NCBI GenBank assembly: GCA_026210745.1 | Contig: CP110632.1 | Location: 3,533,001-3,597,000, forward strand | Length of the DNA: 64,000 bases | Source: Exobasidium rhododendri | Lineage: Eukaryota > Basidiomycota > Exobasidiomycetes > Exobasidiales > Exobasidiaceae | Reading direction: 5' to 3' | Part shown: positions 1 through 11,495 of the stretch, piece after piece | Layout: the number at the start of each line of letters is the position of its first letter | Numbering within the stretch: position 1 is the stretch's first letter | Program-made: the position numbers and the translations under genes | The notes under the pieces: model-generated | Told to the model about the DNA's origin: nothing | What the model saw: only the letters and a program-made list of their open reading frames with translations | Databases searched by the model: none

Positions 1-75
1 TCCTTGCTTACATTTCTCTTGACAGCCCTGCTGATCCCAATTACTGTCTTCCGTTACACAAACACACACACACAG

Positions 76-994
76 GTATCGACAAAGCCCCATTCCAAGT
101 GACAGAGACAGGTTGGGGAGAGTTTGACGTGCAGATTAAGATCATATTTGTGCCAGAATCAGGGGAGAAGCCTCTCACGACATATCATCGATTGAAGCTG
201 CATCCTTGGCACCCCGTAGCCGTCCAAGCCACAGAGAACAGGGTGACAGTAGCAGAAGAGGAAGCGATGACAGACGCAGCAGCGGACGATTCGACACAGG
301 CCATCGTATCGGATACGGCAGTAGCAGCAGGTTTAATTGATCAAGTGGAAGTCGAGGAAAGCGTCGGTGATGAAAGTGAAGCGACGATGCAAGTCGACAT
401 TAAGCAAGAAGATGAAGAGCAGTCGAACATGACTGCGATGGCACAAGCACCCATGGAAGCCGCAACGGCGGGATCTCTATCTATCAAGCACCCACCTGTT
501 GTTCATTCATGGACCTATGACGAGATAGTCTTTCCGGAACCTACAGAAGCTTTCTACGAGATTCTGCTGGCCAATCCCCCTACGCCGTAAGTCTGCTCTG
601 TTGTGGGGAGGAGACGAGAGTATGCTGGCTTATCGAACATGTCATCATTTCCTTCAGACTTCCAACGCAATCGGCTCAGGCTTTCAGCGACATCGCAGCG
701 TACAACAATTATCAGACCTCCCTCACACAGCTCGACGATGGCAGCGGTCCTCACGGCAGGGATTTAAACAATGAGTCTGGTGTCAAGCCTCCCCATCCCC
801 TCCACAACTCCTCTGGGGCGCTCTTTGATGCCCTGTCCCAAGAGGCTGTCCAAGCAGAAGCAGAGAGATTCGACCAAGCTCGTCACAATGCAGTGCACCA
901 ATTGGAGGAAACTCGAAGACTGTTGATAGAAGGGGAAAGGAAGCTGCGAGAGGGCAAATTTGGTAATGCAAGTCGACCTGCCGTTGCCACTTGA
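76..994 (+). CDS. YAF9: YEATS-domain protein, YAF9-like (5' end missing)
   Basis: YAF9 proteins read acylated histone H3 and sit in the SWR1 and NuA4 chromatin complexes in the nucleus. Only the 3' part is here. Bases 1-75 look like the end of an intron finishing in a CA repeat plus AG. Exons are 76-586 and 658-994 (intron GTAAGT...CAG). The first complete exon carries the C-terminal half of the YEATS fold (TETGWGEF, then [14 protein letters not shown]), the classic family signature. An acidic, low-complexity linker follows. The last ~45 residues are charged and look like the C-terminal coiled coil (around [16 protein letters not shown]) that separates YAF9 from shorter TAF14 forms. The stop is TGA at 992-994. 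The family call is firm; YAF9 rather than another YEATS paralogue is inferred from the coiled coil. Confidence 0.85.
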
Positions 995-1866
995 CCGCAG
1001 AACGATACACAAGGGTTAGTAAGCTCCACCAGACAGCTTGGAAAGCAGCAGAACGGAAAGTCTATTGGGAATTCACGCGCCCACGAAAAGGACTCTGGCC
1101 TTGGCAAAGTCGCGCGCCAAGACAATTTCATGTCTAGTCAGCGCTTGGCGAACGTCATGAGCCTTTTTCTTAGCTCAGGGATAATTAGGCCTTTCAAGGG
1201 AACAAGCATGGATGTTCAGCATTTCTGAGACACCTGGCTGTGCCACGAACACAAATGCCATTGTAATCGAATCAGCGACACCTCGACCATTCTCCTTTCT
1301 CCTGCTCTCTTCTCCACGCACTGAATTTCCTTCCGTATGTAAAGCTATTGTAGTGTACTAACAATCGAATTAAAATGTGCAAATCTATTTTTGGTGGCAA
1401 TTAATCAGTGTTTGACAATCTGGACCGTTGCATTTCCGTACCCCATCTAATCCTGACGGTGGAGAGGCACAAAGAGCTTAATTTTGAGCGCGAATGCTAT
1501 ATTTATCGAAATGTCAAAAGTAAATTTAGCAGCGCAATTAGCCTTCCGTGGCCGCCCTCGTCTTCGCAGGGTCGAGAGGGGAGGGATTAGGAAGAGGCAC
1601 CGCACCGCCTTTGCTCTCTGTCGCTCACTACAAATATGACCTGCGATCTGCTTCCCTCCGTGCCGCCACATACCTCCTTGTATATACTTATCTCCCTCCT
1701 CTACCTTGTTCACTCATCCACTTTGGAGGCAAGTAACGTAAAGTCACGCTCATAGGCAGGCGGGACCGCACCAAGCCGGATTTTTGCAGGGAAAACTACG
1801 CCCACTCTCAGCTCAAACGCATTACCCTTGTCCTTTGTCTATCGTACGACTGGCTGCAATATCAAG
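995..1866. other. Intergenic, 3' end of YAF9-like gene and promoter of Ca2+-ATPase
   Basis: No open frame here has coding character; the short ones are scattered and lack family motifs. The stretch must hold the 3' UTR of the upstream gene and the promoter of the Ca2+-ATPase, which starts at 1867. AT-rich blocks around 1330-1420 and a CT-rich block around 1660-1730 are visible, the latter typical of a fungal core promoter. Confidence 0.5.
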
Positions 1867-4800
1867 ATGAGCAACAAAATAGTCCTACCCACAATCGTCA
1901 CCATCATAGAAAAGGGCGAGGGCGACAGCCACGACCAGCAAGTAGCATCAGGATCAGCAGCGGGAGCGTCGGCCGTATCTGCTCATAATCACAGCGACAG
2001 TATAGGAGGGCAGCTCTCTCGTAACACAGGCTTGCAATTGCCGGGAGCACCAGATGCTAATGGAGTCACATCACCATCCTCACCCGCTCTGAGCTTTACT
2101 TCGGAATTGTCTTCTTCAGATGCTGGAGGACCCTTCTTCCAGACGTCCCTGGCGTTGCGTGATAATAATCCGACGAAGCAGCTGGGACATGAGCGGCAAC
2201 GCAGCTATGCTTCTGCTCATACAGATGTCACTGGCGAGCTTACATTGGATACGAAGAAGCATCATCAGATACGCGAATCAAGAAGTTCAGTCAAGACAGG
2301 CAGTACCCTCACAGCGGTGGCTTCCCACAATCATCTGGACAGGGACTCGTCAACAAGAATCACAGAAGGGCAAGGAAAACACAGCATTGCTCCTTCAAAG
2401 TCAGAGGTACAAATGGAAGAGAAGCTGTCCAGGTGGAAGCAGTTCAGATCAAATGCCAAAAGTCGTACTAGGCAGGGAAGAAGAGAGGCGCAAGCAAACG
2501 AGCTAAGAAATGAGGAGAAGAAGATGCGAGACATGGATCCGACCCCCTTTCGATTCAAGCCAGTAGAATTGGGTGACTTGGTGGACCCAAAGAGTGTTAA
2601 GAGATTGCGCGAGATGGGAGGAGTCGAGCTGTTACTTGCCTCCCTTGGTACAGATCCCCTTCGTGGGCTGTCTTTGGATGGCGGCGCTGGAGGCAAGGAC
2701 GTCGAAAGTGTCGAAGGAAGTCAACATCGCCCAGGCGGCTGGGTATCAGCTAGTGCGGAAGACCGAAAGAGGGTGTATGGTACAAACATTCTCCCTGAGA
2801 AGAAGAGCAAAAGCTTGTTACTGCTCATGTGGCTAGCCCTGCAAGACAAGATCCTCATCTTACTCTGCTTTGCCGCCGTGATCTCGCTCGCGCTAGGTCT
2901 CTACACTGACTTTGGTGCGCCCCCCGAGCTCATCGCATGTGAGCTTCCACCGCCAGGCCAAACAATGTGTGAATTACCGGCAGTAGACTGGGTGGAGGGA
3001 GTGGCCATTTTGGTCGCGGTGGCTATCGTCGACATTGTGGGGTCTCTCAACGACTGGCAAAAGGAGCGACAATTCAAGGTCCTGAATGCCAAAAAGGAGG
3101 AGAGAGATGTAAAGGCGATCCGTCAAGGTGCTCCAATGCTTCTCAGCGTCCATCATGTTCAGGTCGGTGACATCCTACAGCTAGAACCAGGTGAAATTAT
3201 CCCTTGTGACGGCATTTTCCTTCGTGGTCACAACATTAAATGCGACGAATCAGGTGCGACAGGAGAAAGTGACATGATTCGAAAGGTCTCTTATAATGAA
3301 TGTCTCGAAGATCTGGAGAAGGCCGAAAAGATGGGAACAAAGCCTCCCAATCGTGATTGTTTCCTGATCTCGGGGTCTCGTTGTCTCGAAGGAATGGGTG
3401 AATATTGTGTCGTTGCTGTTGGACCGACGAGCTTCAATGGAAAGGTGAGTGTGCAGCTCGAGTCAAGGGGAAAACCAAAGGAGGAATGGAGACACTCTTG
3501 CTGACTCCTCCCCATCTCAATCCTTCCCCAGCTGCTCATGTCGTTGCGCACAGATAGCGAAATGACACCGCTACAAGCGAAGCTGAATCGACTTGCGGAG
3601 ATTATTGCGTATGCTGGAAGTGCCGCCGGTGTGCTTCTCTTTGCTGCGCTCATGATACGGTTCTTTGTACAGCTGGCAAATCCAAAGGACGGCGTTCAAG
3701 AGACACCGAATCAGAAAGCGCAAAATTTCATTCAGATTCTCATTTCGGCCGTCGTCATCATCGTCGTGGCGGTACCAGAAGGACTACCTCTCGCTACCAC
3801 ACTTGCGCTTGCCTTTGCGACAAAGAGAATGACAAAGGAGAACCTACTCGTGCGAATGTTGTCTGCCTGCGAAACAAGTGCGAACAGCAATGTAATCTGC
3901 ACAGACAAGACAGGGACGCTGACGCAAAACGAAATGAGCGTCGTGGCAGGAAGTGTGGGCGTGAGCCTGAAGTTTGCACACCATCTCGATGAAAACCAGG
4001 GGAGAGTCGAGGCGAAGGACGTCGAAGTGGAGAGAGACACTGGCAGTAGGACTTGGGCCATCGACCAGGACCAATTGAGTAGCGTCATCGATGGCCCATT
4101 GCGACAACTCTTCAACGATGCCATTGCCGTCAATTCAACTGCATTTGAAGAGTCGGAGGCGGCATTGGAAGAAGAGAAGATAGAAGCAACAGCGGTAAAG
4201 AGCAAGGCTGGAGGTGTTGTTGCTCGGCTGAGAAGCTTCGCCGGTGGCAAGACAAGGTCTGCAAAGGCAGCCAAGTACTCGTCTGGTGGTAAGAACAACT
4301 TTGTAGGATCGAAGACAGAGACGGCTTTGCTCAAGATGGCGAAAGACCTGCAATGGGAAGATTACCGCCTTGCACGGGCTCGAAACGAAGTAGTCACGAC
4401 CTTTCCCTTCAGTTCGGAGAGAAAGGCAATGGCAATCGTTGTGAAGAAGCCTGAAGAAGAAGGGGGAGGCTATCGCATGTTTGCCAAGGGTGCCAGTGAG
4501 ATTCTCAGCAAATTGTGCTCCAGTTATGTTGACGTTCATCGTCGAATGCCATCGGAACCCGTAACCGCTACTGTCTTCACTCCGGAAGCTAGAAGTGACA
4601 TCAACAAGACGATCATCTTTTACGCCAATCAAACTCTGAGGACTATCGCTCTATGCTACAAGGACTTTGAAAGCTGGCCACCTGCTCAGGCTGCCGTGGA
4701 CGCAGACGGTCTGGTCACCTATGAGAGCCTAGCTCAGGACATGACTTTGATCGCCATTACCGGTATCGAAGACCCACTCCGACCGGGTGTTCGTAATGCA

Positions 4801-6333
4801 GTAGCAACGTGCGGCAAGGCTGGCATCCAGGTGAAGATGTGTACCGGAGACAATGTCTTGACGGCGCGATCGATTGCCACTCAGTGCGGCATCTTTAGTC
4901 CTGGTGGCATCATTATGGAAGGACCCGTCTTTCGCAATCTAAACGAGTTGGACATGCTGAGCATCGTGCCTCGACTTCAGGTGCTGGCCCGGTGTAGTCC
5001 GGAGGACAAGAAGATCTTGGTGGAGTGTCTCAAGAAGATGGACAACGTGGTGGCAGTGACCGGCGACGGTACAAACGACGCACCTGCACTCAAGACTGCC
5101 AACGTAGGCTTCAGCATGGGGATCGCAGGCACCGAAGTGGCACGAGAAGCAAGCGACATCATCTTGATGGACGACAACTTCGAAAGCATCGTAACGGCCG
5201 TCATGTGGGGACGAGCAGTGGGTGACAGCATTCGGAAATTCCTGCAGTTTCAGCTTTCCGTGAACGTGGGTGCCGTGGGGATTACATTCATCTCTGCGGT
5301 GGCTTCGGATGAAGAGAAGAGTGTCTTTACTGCAGTGCAACTCTTGTGGATCAATTTGATCATGGACACGTTGGCGGCCCTCGCTCTGGCGACAGATCCT
5401 GCTTCCCGGGTCTTGTTGGATCGGAAGCCAGATCGTCGGAGTGCTCCTCTGATCACAACAGACATGTGGAAGATGATCGTAGGACAGTCTGTCTACCAAT
5501 TTGCCCTCATCTTGACACTGAACTTTGCTGGAAAGAGCTTGTTGAATCTAAATGCAACGGACGCGGTAGGGGTCATTCGGGAGGACAACTTACTGCGCTC
5601 GCTCATCTTCAACCTTTACGTCTTCTGTCAACTGTTCAATCAAATCAATTGCAGAAGCCTGAGCCGAGACTTGAACTTTTTCAGTGGACTGCATCGCAAC
5701 TTCTGGTTCATCGGCATCCTGGCTGTGGAAGTGGCATTTCAAATCTTGATTGCATACAAGGGAGGTGCTGCATTCAGTGTTGTCACGATGGGAGGTAGAG
5801 AATGGGCAATTACGATCATCGGTGGGCTGATCTCTTGGCCGATCGGGTGTCTGATCCGACTGGCACCGACGCAGCCTATCGAGAATCTGCTCATTCGCAT
5901 GGGATGGATGCCCGACCCCAATGCTATCCCAACCCATAAAGTGGACTCTGCCTTGTTTGCAGAGGAATTAAAGTCCAAGTGGCAGGAGCCCGCAATTGGA
6001 GAGGTGGCAGAAGATTTAAGCACCTTTGCCAAGGTCCGCGGGGGCAGATCAAGAGTAGCTTTCCTCGGAAAGAGTCGACTGCGCAAGTTCGCCGACGCAG
6101 GCGTTCACCCGTCTGCCCTGGGAGCCCTCGTACCTGCTTTGATTGGTGCAGGTGTGGGCGGAGACTGGAGACCAACGAATCCGCCACAGGCTAGTCGTCT
6201 TGATCCAGCAGCCGGCAATCCCTCCCTGTCCTCTTGGCAATTATATCAAGGTGGTCAGATCCAAATGCATCCAGAAACGGCAGAAGGGGACGACTGTCTT
6301 CAGATGCTTCAGAATGGCACAAAAACTTACTAG
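1867..6333 (+). CDS. PMC1: Vacuolar-type P-type Ca2+-ATPase, PMC1-like
   Basis: P2B-type calcium pump that would move Ca2+ from the cytosol into the vacuole (or out across the plasma membrane) using ATP. Exons are 1867-3444 and 3532-6333 (GTGAGT...CAG intron), giving 1,459 residues. The ATG at 1867 is the first in frame; an upstream TTG was ignored. The N-terminal ~290 residues are Ser-rich and disordered. The M1-M2 region starts near KSLLLLMWLALQDKI. The intron falls in the actuator region (FNGK|LLMSLRTD). The M4 Ca-site motif PEGLP is present. The phosphorylated Asp sits in CTDKTGTLT, about residue 651, and the hinge motif GDGTNDAPAL lies near residue 1035. The C-terminal tail is about 160 residues. 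It is longer than yeast PMC1 (about 1,170 aa), mainly from the N-terminal extension and an Ala/Lys-rich insert in the nucleotide-binding domain. Family assignment is very secure; membrane location is inferred from the family. Confidence 0.95.
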
Positions 6334-6483
6334 ACCCTCTATTCTTTCTCGATCTGTACTGGTGTGTGTATCGTCATAGATAATGTGTGTGTAATATTGG
6401 CTCGTTAATCAAGTAAGACAGCCTACGAATTCTTTTAATATTCCCATTCCCAGCTATAATACAAGACTAATCTACAGAACAAG

Positions 6484-8481
6484 TCACCTGTGCGGTGTGT
6501 GATTTTGAGGTGACCACTGTGACGGCGGTGATCGAGCAAGACCGAAGAGAGGTTGTTGTGGGTCATATGAGTCGCCAATGCTGGAGGGATCGTAGGCAGA
6601 AGCAGAAGATGAAGTTGGGAAGGAGGAGGAGGAGGAGGAAGGCGCCTGCTGTGCAGTAGGATACGAATGATGACCTTGAAAGCGGAGAGGAGGCAACATA
6701 GACGGCTGATGCTGCTGTTGGTAAGCCCACTGAGCGTAGGGGTCTTGAGGTGGTGGTGTAGGTAAAAGAGAACGCTGCTGCTGCTGCTGCTGAGGTTGGG
6801 GATGTTGGTACATAAAGGCTGCTTGGGTCGAAGCTGCGGGTCTTCCTTGCGGTACCATGTCTTCTTCGTCATAAGACAGAGCAACAGACTGATGGTTGAT
6901 TCCCTCTGCATCTCGATGAACAGGTGGTAGCATTGGTCGGTTGGGTAGACTGTGCTTGATTGATCTCTTGGCTGTTGATTGCTCTAAAGCTTCGGGATGA
7001 TCCCTCTTCTTGCTCTTTCCCTTGGAGGCCTTTGCACTCCTCTTATGGTTTGCTTCTGCTTCGTCATCACTGAATTCTCGTTCGTCATCTCCGATCTCCT
7101 CATCCCATAGATTACTTGCATCACTGCCTTTGCCTAGTGCACGAAGCGCTCTCGTCAGGACATACGTGCTATGGCTGGGAACATAGCCTACTTCCTTGCC
7201 CACTTTGATCAGGTGCTGATTGATGTGCGAAGCAGACGGATATCGAAGAGCGTAAAGAGGGGACAAGACGGAGCCAAAGGTCTCGTAAACAACACCTAAG
7301 ACGTTACGATCGTTGAATGCTAACAGACTGCCCGTGTCCAAAACGCTATATTCGCCTTCCTCTTCTCCCTTTCGACCATGCATGTCAAAAGGAGCTTGGT
7401 AGATCGATTGTCGTGCTTGCTGTTGTGGTGTTTGCTGCGGCCCAGGTGCTTTTCCGACATCCTGTGCCACGACGACCACACAGTCAATGATGGAATGCAC
7501 CTTTCCAAGCTGTCTGATCTCTTTCTCGACGGGTACGATGCTGTAAGGGGGTGGGTCAACCGTAGGTTCGAGCACTTCATTCTTCGTTGTTGGACCTTTG
7601 GCGCCGCCGCCGCCTCCACCATCCTCTTCATCACTAGACGCCGCCTCTCGAACCGGTGCCCTCCTCTTTGCCTTCCTATTGGCAGTATTCGAAGCAGTAG
7701 AAGAAGTGGAGGAAGCAGAGTCACTTTCAGAGCTAGAAGATGTCTCGCTCTCACTATCTGAATCCGAAGCCATTTGTCCAACCAGCGAAATGGCTCGTTG
7801 TAGCATCTTTTGGGCGGCATCCACATGTTCAGGTACATTCACCTGCGAAGCGACACTCCCTTCCACCTCAGCTCCCACTTCAGCTTCCACTTTGCCTTTT
7901 CCTTTTTCTACTTCCTCGTCATCCCAGCCTGCTGGCAAGCTTGCTTTGGATCCCCTCGAAGCAAAGACGAGATCTCTTAAACGTTGCAACTCTGACAATC
8001 CATTCGGAGCTCCTTCCATAGTAATAGACGCTTCCGCTGCTACAATATCAGCGACATCCTGTAGAGGCGAGGCCGAAATCTGTTTGGCAATCTCTTCTTC
8101 TAATGTATTTGTCTCGTCTTTGGCTAGAGGTGTGCCATTTTCTAGATCGATCAAGCCTTCTCCTTCTTCTCTTGGCGATCCTTTTCCCTCCTCTTCTTCT
8201 GCTCCTCCTGGGGGTGACTGCTCACGCCTATCGGCACTTTCAACCACGTCCTCTGCATCATCCACATCCACTATTTCGCCAGCACTATCTCTTGATCTTG
8301 TCTTCTCTCCATCGACCGTCTCCCCCCCGAATACATCTTCGACACACACTTCATCTGACGCTTTGCTAATGCGGATGGGTGAGATCCTTGCAAACGACTT
8401 GCTCTCCGCCGTGCTGCTCTTAGCTAGATCTCCTATAATGCCTTGATCCGAGACTGACACAGTCTTCTCACTGTCTGCCAT
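6484..8481 (-). CDS. NAF1: H/ACA snoRNP assembly factor NAF1
   Basis: NAF1 binds dyskerin/Cbf5 co-transcriptionally and is later exchanged for GAR1 during H/ACA snoRNP maturation in the nucleus. It is a single-exon gene of 665 residues starting at an ATG (8481-8479). The central GAR1/NAF1 RNA-binding core is clear: a strand ending IIDCVVVVA, then LDTGSLLAFNDRNVLGVVYETFG, then the LIKVGKEVGYVP region. The N-terminal ~290 residues are acidic and Ser-rich with an SDSESETSSSSESDS-like tract. The C-terminus has a KKRDHPEA basic patch, then Pro/Gln-rich sequence with a CAG-type polyQ run (6775-6793). This acidic-core-PQ-rich layout is usual for the family. It lies tail to tail with the Ca2+-ATPase, with 150 bp between the stops. 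Confidence 0.9.
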   Translation of the reverse strand: MADSEKTVSVSDQGIIGDLAKSSTAESKSFARISPIRISKASDEVCVEDVFGGETVDGEKTRSRDSAGEIVDVDDAEDVVESADRREQSPPGGAEEEEGKGSPREEGEGLIDLENGTPLAKDETNTLEEEIAKQISASPLQDVADIVAAEASITMEGAPNGLSELQRLRDLVFASRGSKASLPAGWDDEEVEKGKGKVEAEVGAEVEGSVASQVNVPEHVDAAQKMLQRAISLVGQMASDSDSESETSSSSESDSASSTSSTASNTANRKAKRRAPVREAASSDEEDGGGGGGAKGPTTKNEVLEPTVDPPPYSIVPVEKEIRQLGKVHSIIDCVVVVAQDVGKAPGPQQTPQQQARQSIYQAPFDMHGRKGEEEGEYSVLDTGSLLAFNDRNVLGVVYETFGSVLSPLYALRYPSASHINQHLIKVGKEVGYVPSHSTYVLTRALRALGKGSDASNLWDEEIGDDEREFSDDEAEANHKRSAKASKGKSKKRDHPEALEQSTAKRSIKHSLPNRPMLPPVHRDAEGINHQSVALSYDEEDMVPQGRPAASTQAAFMYQHPQPQQQQQQRSLLPTPPPQDPYAQWAYQQQHQPSMLPPLRFQGHHSYPTAQQAPSSSSSSFPTSSSASAYDPSSIGDSYDPQQPLFGLARSPPSQWSPQNHTPHR

Positions 8482-8792
8482 CTTCAGGAGCTCGACACTT
8501 GACAGACCTTGGGCATTAACCGAGACTGCTGCTACACCTGAAGGTGGGTCTCAGAGAAACTTTAATTCTTCCCTACCGGTACTGTCGAGATCGGAAGCTC
8601 GAAGATCAAAAATTTGCCTACACGTGTTTAGGGTGAAAGGAGCCAAGATGAGAGACGTTTAAAAAGAAATGGCATTACACCGTGGCCGTACCCTAGAATG
8701 GAGGGAAAAGGGCGAGCAAGAGCACAGTCTCCTCTTCTCTCTCCATCTGATGTAGTGGACAAATTTAAAGACCGCTTGCCACAAAAGATAGT
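8482..8792. other. Intergenic between NAF1 and NUR1
   Basis: Short head-to-tail gap on the reverse strand. It should hold the NAF1 promoter and the NUR1 3' UTR. I see no gene in it. Confidence 0.5.
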
Positions 8793-10436
8793 CTAATGTG
8801 TCGTTAACGTCTTACGACAGGCCCTTTGCGTCTTCCTCTTGCTCGAAGGCCGAGAGAACTCCTCCTCGCTCCTTTCTTCTCCTTCGCTCGAGTGTCTTCT
8901 ATTTAGCCACGACATTCTCTTCTTTGAGCTCGCTTCTGCTTCGTCGGTCATTGTGGATGCATCACGACACATTGGTTGAGCGCGAGGAAAGACGAACTGG
9001 TATCAAGACAGATACATAGTTTGATTTGAGCTAAAAAAAATTGCGTTGAAAACCACTCATCGCCTAGCGAAACACACTCACCTTCTCGTTGTACTCGTGC
9101 ATTACCTCACCAGCGATGATGTTCTTATCCTTCACCAGATCCGTATAGAAGCGAACCAAAAGCGTTGTTTGAGCCGAAACAATGACCATGAAAGCGAATG
9201 TGGTGATAAAGCGGGAGAAATCACTTTTGAGTGAAAGGAGATAGAACAGTGCGTGCAGCGGGCTATACAAGCAAAAGATACGCAATTGAACTTCTGGAGC
9301 AGTCCACATGTCGATAGCGTACATTTGACTGTCAAGCGGAGCAGAGGGAGGCTGTCGCATTCGGCGTGCTATAGTGGGTGGAAATAGAAAAGTTATGACG
9401 ACGCCGAGGTAGGGAACCTGTCGCAATCGGTGTAGTGCGTGTTCTAGTAGCCACATGAGACCAGTTGCAAGCAATGTCCATAATTTTGAAAGGAGGAGAA
9501 GAAAAGCGTCCAATGAGCTCATTCTTGGCTTCTTTTCAGTGTCCTGGGGTAAGTCCACCAAGCTGGCGTTGTCGCTCGAAATTTTGTCAGAGGTCGACTT
9601 CATCCAGAGATGGTATCGTCTTCTCGCTGTAAAGAGATGATAGGCGTTGGCAAAAGCAACTGTAAGAAGTATATATGCAATCATGATTGCAAACCATCTC
9701 CAAGCATCGTCTTGTGATTGTCTGCGCTTCGATGCCAAACCACCTCCAAGACTGCTCTGGTCAGCAAAGAGTCCCTTTGCTTTCAACTGTCGGCCACCTC
9801 CTCCCCACGAGAGGTGTAAAGCGCCTTCTGGATGTATGACAAGGGTGATAAAGCTGATACCATGAAGTAGAAGACCTGCTGGATATCCAAGTGCTGGATC
9901 GTTAAAGTCTAGAATTGGGGAGAAGATGATCAAGTCATAGATCGTCGCAGGCAAATCTAACGCTCTGCAAATGCCACAGACTCAAGGTAAGCATATGTGC
10001 TGATTAAACAGCAACCTTGTTGTACTTACCTTTGCTTTAGCGACTTCCTGCGTATGAACTTTTGTGTTCTCTTATTAGGTCCTTTATGTAGTCCTTTCAT
10101 AGGGCGAGGACTATCTGTTTCGGCGGAGCTTCCTACTCCTGTAGAGCTGTAGCGAGGAGATCTTCCTACTCCTGGACTTCCGAAACCTACATTTCTGAGA
10201 TAGGATGTCAAGATGGGCTGCGATCTAGAGGATGGTAGATAGACTGAACTTTTATGTGACGAAGGAGTTGCTGAAATAGCCGAGGTAGAAGGAAGCGGCG
10301 AGTGGTTGCGTTGAAAAATGTCGTAGGGAGTAGAAGGTGGATGGAGGACATTTTCGTTGCTCTTATCATTGCGGTTTGGTGTAGAGAGAGAAGTCCGCGA
10401 TAGTCGAGAGCGAGTAGGAAAGGGCGATGAAGCCAT
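8793..10436 (-). CDS. NUR1: Nuclear rim protein 1 (NUR1-like)
   Basis: NUR1 is an inner-nuclear-membrane protein that, with LEM-domain partners, tethers rDNA and silent chromatin to the nuclear periphery. Reverse-strand exons are 10436-10030, 9964-9082 and 8996-8793, about 497 residues. The ~130-residue N-terminus is Ser/Pro-rich. The middle exon has several hydrophobic segments (around AIMIAYILLTVAFANAY, LGVVITFLFPP and FCLYSPLHALFYLLSL). The family's C-terminal signature is rebuilt across the last intron: HEYNEK joined to FVFPRAQPMCRDAST. That match chose the acceptor GATACCAG ending at 8997 over a nearer AG after a T run. The start is the ATG at 10436; an upstream in-frame GTG was ignored. 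It is divergent from LCL2 with about 240 bp between. Recognition rests on the HEYN..FV.PR..P..RDAS motif and topology. Confidence 0.8.
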
Positions 10437-10675
10437 GACCAAATCTTCCCCCCTTCTCACGGTCGTACTACTCTATGCAGCGCGACGGCGAGGGAAAGAA
10501 AAGAAAGGTGAGTCGAATGAGCGTGATAATGTCCTTGCGTTCGACTTGGAAAAGAGGAAGGATTAACGCGCTCGAGCCAGCTGCCCTCACATTTGGATGG
10601 ACCTTGGCTTGCCTCTTCCCTTTCCACGTCGACGACTGTTCACATTCTTCGCCATTTGCGATCAGGCTGTCCATC

Positions 10676-11294
10676 ATGAGGGGTTCCGTAGCGCTATCGG
10701 TCTTCACGATAGTGGGGTTTTGTGTCGCTATAACCCATGCTCAGATCTTTCAAAACTTCTTCGGGGGACATCAGAATGAACAGAGAGAGCAAGAAGCGCC
10801 GCCTGTGAGTATCTCTTACCGAGCGAACTGAGCAACAATTATATTCTGCTTGGCGACCATGCTCACAGTCTGCGAATCTCTTTCTTCACTGACACAGAGC
10901 GGCGATGCCGACTGGTTTGAAGCAAGGGTAGAGGCAGGTGAGCATGTACGGGGCATGATCATCGTATAGATTGAAACATTTCTCACAGAAGCGAACTTCT
11001 CAATCAGCCACTTGCACCCAATACCTTTGTCCAAAGACACTGTCGTGCGTTTCGTCGCCAGCTAATTGCCCTTGTCCCTTTCCACACCAAGTGAGTGATA
11101 CTCGTTTATATTCTCTATGCTTTAGATTGCTGAAATGGGCCGCTGCACAGATTCGTTGCCCTTACACCGACTCAGAGACGGGGAGAATGGAGACAGGAGG
11201 TCACATCTGCATTCAGGAGCCAAATTGTGACAATGTAAACGCAGCCAGGGGAGTGGGGCAGAGGTTTAAGCTGAGTAGTCTTAAGCTCGCTTGA
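10676..11294 (+). CDS. LCL2: LCL2-like secretory-pathway protein
   Basis: LCL2 family proteins are small ER/secretory proteins. Yeast mutants have lifespan and ERAD-related phenotypes; the molecular role is unclear. Four small exons were rebuilt: 10676-10804, 10898-10937, 11008-11090 and 11151-11294, giving 131 residues. A signal peptide is evident (MRGSVALSVFTIVGFCVA, cleavage near THA-QI), then the family's IFQNFFGG stretch. The Cys core follows: GDADWFEARVEA, TCTQYLCPKTLSC, VSSPANCPCPFP and ICIQ. The acceptor for exon 3 (CAATCAG|CC) was chosen because it joins VEA to ATCTQYLCP in phase. Its length matches the family (about 120-130 aa). Confidence 0.88.
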
Positions 11295-11430
11295 TGGCGA
11301 CACGAGTAGTGCAATTAGATTGGGTCCTAGCGAGGTTACAATTGCAAAGTATTAGAAGGGTATGAGTGATTGTCTTGAACGAGGAAGGAGGAGTGCAAAG
11401 TTGCAGAAGGTAGGAGATCAATGCAGGGGG

Positions 11431-11449
11431 AGAGAGAGAGAGAGAGAGG
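11431..11449. repeat. (GA)n simple repeat
   Basis: A short pure AG/GA tract lies in the ~200 bp between the convergent LCL2 and unknown-protein genes. It is likely 3' UTR or spacer and shows no other structure. Confidence 0.8.
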
Positions 11450-11495
11450 AGGGAGAAGAAGAAAAAGGGAAGGAAGAAAGGGGAAAGGAACAAGT

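Noticed and set aside
3732-4334. 200-codon reverse ORF inside the Ca2+-ATPase
   Set aside because: Shadow frame of a strongly conserved coding region; no family resemblance.
4939-5499. 186-codon reverse ORF rich in His/Cys inside the Ca2+-ATPase
   Set aside because: Antisense shadow of the GDGTND/P-domain region. The apparent His/Cys richness comes from the complement of Asp/Val/Met codons.
7598-8446. 282-codon forward ORF antisense to NAF1
   Set aside because: It mirrors the acidic/Ser-rich low-complexity part of NAF1 on the other strand. Its Ser/Leu/Pro-rich translation has no domain and no splice logic.
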